Part shown: piece by piece, positions 62,291 to 64,000 of the stretch
Position numbering within the stretch: the stretch's first letter is position 1
Layout of the letters: each line of letters starts with the position of its first letter
Assembly: GCF_003003075.1 (NCBI RefSeq)
Contig: NZ_PVTX01000002.1
Span: forward strand, 372,001-436,000
Length of the DNA stretch: 64,000 nt
Direction of reading: 5' to 3'
DNA from: Isoptericola halotolerans
GTDB taxonomy: Bacteria > Actinomycetota > Actinomycetes > Actinomycetales > Cellulomonadaceae
The notes under the pieces: generated by a model
The model's input: only the letters and a program-made list of their open reading frames with translations
Database searches by the model: none
Told to the model about the DNA's origin: nothing
Position numbers and translations under genes: made by a program

Positions 62291-63154
62291 GTGGCACCCA
62301 TCGACGAGAAGCGCGCGCTCGACCACCTGAACCTCGTCTACAGGCAGCTCCACAAATACGATGACCGTCTACAGGCCGCCGAACCGCCCATCGAGGAGGG
62401 GTCATCCCTCGCACAGGACGAGGCGAGGTCTACCCTGCAACCGGGAAACCGCGCGTACTTCCACCTGCAAGTGAGTTATGAGTTCCTGCGGTCCATCGGC
62501 ATCCTCGCGCGGGCAACGAAGTCCTTCAACCCGCTCGGGGTGGAGCAAGCGATGAGCCGGACCGCTCTGATCGCGGCCTGCAAAGCTCTCTACCTCCTCG
62601 AGCCCTCGGCCAGCGACGACCGGCTCGCGCGGTGCGCGTCCCTGATGCTGAAGGATGGCGAAAGCTCGCTCCGTGAGGTCGAGGACGCCCTGAAAGTGCT
62701 CGGCGAGGAGGACCCGATGAGCGCGACGTGGGCCGGGTGGCAGACCCGATTGAAGGCAGGCCCGGCTCAAGTCAAGGAGCAACTCCGAGCGCTTGGCATC
62801 GAGAGGGCATCCCTACGTGGCGACGGGGAACTGTTTAGCACGGCGGGACAATACCTCGACAAGGTGCAGCCACTGCAGCAGTCCGACGAAGTTGAGCCGT
62901 CCCGCTCGATCACTAGCGAGGCGGTCCTCGTCCGCTACTGGAACCAGACGAGCGGCTACGCCCATGCGAACATGTGGCCGTTCCTACGGATCGCGACACC
63001 GAACTCGGATGGCACGGGACACCTGGTCTCTGCCCGACTAGACGACGCGGTTGGACTGCTTAGCATCACCTACCAAGTCTTCGAGAGTGCTTACGAACTG
63101 CTCGAACGTCGTGGCCGCAAGCATTCCCCGGGCGCTGCGTTCGTCGGCCACTGA
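62291..63154 (+). CDS. Unknown helical protein
   Basis: 287-residue, mostly helical soluble protein. Start GTG 62291 (MAPIDEKRALDHLNLVYRQL) is chosen because TACGGT lies six bases upstream, as in leaderless actinobacterial genes; GTG 62243 would add 16 residues. Contains FHLQVSYEFLRSIGILARATK and a conserved-looking SGYAHANMWPFLRIA near 235-250. I do not recognise the family; no membrane segment or catalytic motif is visible. Confidence 0.65.
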   Translation: MAPIDEKRALDHLNLVYRQLHKYDDRLQAAEPPIEEGSSLAQDEARSTLQPGNRAYFHLQVSYEFLRSIGILARATKSFNPLGVEQAMSRTALIAACKALYLLEPSASDDRLARCASLMLKDGESSLREVEDALKVLGEEDPMSATWAGWQTRLKAGPAQVKEQLRALGIERASLRGDGELFSTAGQYLDKVQPLQQSDEVEPSRSITSEAVLVRYWNQTSGYAHANMWPFLRIATPNSDGTGHLVSARLDDAVGLLSITYQVFESAYELLERRGRKHSPGAAFVGH

Positions 63155-63303
63155 ACTGGTCGACGAGAAGACCCAGGAACCTCCATCCTGTACGTCTAGA
63201 CCTCGAGAGAAGGGCAATTATATGCCGGTCAAGTGAGAAAGCGCGACGAGGTGTGGTCGGTGCAGACTACGGCGGGTTCCATCTCGGGTACGACGGAGGC
63301 AGA

Positions 63304-64000
63304 GTGAACAGCAGGATGTTTGACGATGGTGTCATCGAAGAGGACAACGACGGCGACCTTGAACTCGAGGACAGGCTCGGTGCGATCTACGCCAGCGTCG
63401 ACGGGGATGAGCTCGTCCTGACGAGGACATCGTTGGACGGCACGCGCGCGCCGCGCGAGATGCTCCGGTTTGACCGAGGTCAGGAGCTAGTGCGGATCTT
63501 CCCGACGAAACTCAGCTTCGGCGACTGGGTCGGGCAGTTCGAACGGGTCCACGAGATCCAAATCGAGAGCCCTTCCTGGAATGCGGCTGACCACTCGTTT
63601 GAGGGCGATCGTTTCGGCTTGCTCTGTGCCAACGGGTTGCCCAGAGGGTTCGGGACCACCTACGAGTATGGCCTCGGAGTGAAGCGGGACTATCGCGGTC
63701 TGATCGATGAGATCGAGGCGCGCACGACCTGCACGACGGTCAGACTCACGATGGCCGGAGACGAGGGGGCCAGCGAGGACGGGGTGACTTTCCGGATCTC
63801 TCTCGATCGTTTCGACAGGTACCGCGCGGCCGTGGATCGTGATCGGTCGCGCGCCCAAACTGCAGCCAGGCGGGTGATCGAGGCCGAGCTCCACAACGCT
63901 GTTGCGGACCTATTCGGCCTGGATCATGTCGAGCCGCGATACGGCAGGAACGAGGTTATCCGCGCTATCACTGAGGAGGCGTTCACTGGTCACGTGGTCG
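63304..64000 (+). CDS. Unknown protein, 3' end outside window
   Basis: Reading frame open to the window end (at least 232 residues). Starts at GTG 63304 with GGAGG four bases upstream, or ATG 63316; the frame is also open further upstream (GTG 63253). The protein is acidic at the N-terminus (MFDDGVIEEDNDGDLELED) and carries a predicted helical stretch near the end (RYRAAVDRDRSRAQTAARRV). No signal peptide or membrane segment. Unrecognised. Confidence 0.55.
   Translation, partial: MNSRMFDDGVIEEDNDGDLELEDRLGAIYASVDGDELVLTRTSLDGTRAPREMLRFDRGQELVRIFPTKLSFGDWVGQFERVHEIQIESPSWNAADHSFEGDRFGLLCANGLPRGFGTTYEYGLGVKRDYRGLIDEIEARTTCTTVRLTMAGDEGASEDGVTFRISLDRFDRYRAAVDRDRSRAQTAARRVIEAELHNAVADLFGLDHVEPRYGRNEVIRAITEEAFTGHVV

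Noticed and set aside
57198-64000. Prophage or IS element in the variable region
   Set aside because: No integrase, transposase, phage structural gene or terminal inverted repeat is visible.

Overview
The window is the origin-proximal chromosome of a high-GC Gram-positive actinobacterium. Gene order (pknB-pabA-srtE-DUF881-crgA-ppiA, DUF3566-gyrA-gyrB-dciA-recF-gnd-dnaN-dnaA | rpmH-rnpA-yidD-yidC-jag-rsmG-parA-parB, trxA-trxB-pseudokinase-murJ-DUF6049-nudix-cca, padR-ino1-ponA-rpsF-ssb-rpsR-rplI-dnaB) is the layout known around oriC in Actinomycetes. A secreted pectin lyase, class E sortase, DLW-39 protein and Cys-less S18 fit Micrococcales such as Cellulomonadaceae or Promicromonosporaceae; the genus is my inference only.

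Layout. 1-9.5 kb: cell division and envelope genes (C-terminal part of PknB with four PASTA domains, a translationally coupled sortase operon, CrgA, rhomboid, cyclophilin), then an inserted rhamnogalacturonan lyase gene. 9.5-20 kb: tRNA-Ala, DLW-39, tRNA-Ile, then the leftward replication operons. 19.97-20.50 kb: oriC with at least ten DnaA boxes between dnaN and dnaA. 22-28.3 kb: rightward rpmH to parB with six parS sites. 28.3-38 kb: thioredoxin system, pseudokinase, MurJ, DUF6049, Nudix, CCA-adding enzyme. 38-44.5 kb: accessory block with three MFS transporters and a LOV-GAF-PP2C phosphatase. 44.7-57.2 kb: padR-ino1, ponA, rpsF-ssb-rpsR-rplI, an AbiEi/DUF559-like gene between palindromic elements, a MATE transporter, and dnaB carrying two inteins. 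57.2-64 kb: a variable region with a lipoprotein, a zinc-finger protein, a KAP-family P-loop NTPase and three unrecognised genes, with codon use looser than the core.

How it works together: DnaA, DnaN, DciA, DnaB, gyrase, SSB and RecF form the replication set. DnaA boxes recur before dnaA, gyrB and dnaB, which suggests DnaA-linked control. ParA, ParB and parS segregate the origin. PknB, CrgA, MurJ, the pseudokinase and PonA serve polar cell-wall growth.

Most unusual signals: (1) two mechanistically different inteins in DnaB, one a class 3 mini-intein; (2) palindromic arrays built of short units at 19-20 nt spacing, two of which bracket an AbiEi/DUF559 gene; (3) parS sites built into long palindromes at gene ends and one inside parA; (4) a predicted blue-light-regulated phosphatase; (5) a rhomboid gene that seems to start at AUC; (6) a KAP NTPase locus with flanking repeats and three consecutive hairpins.
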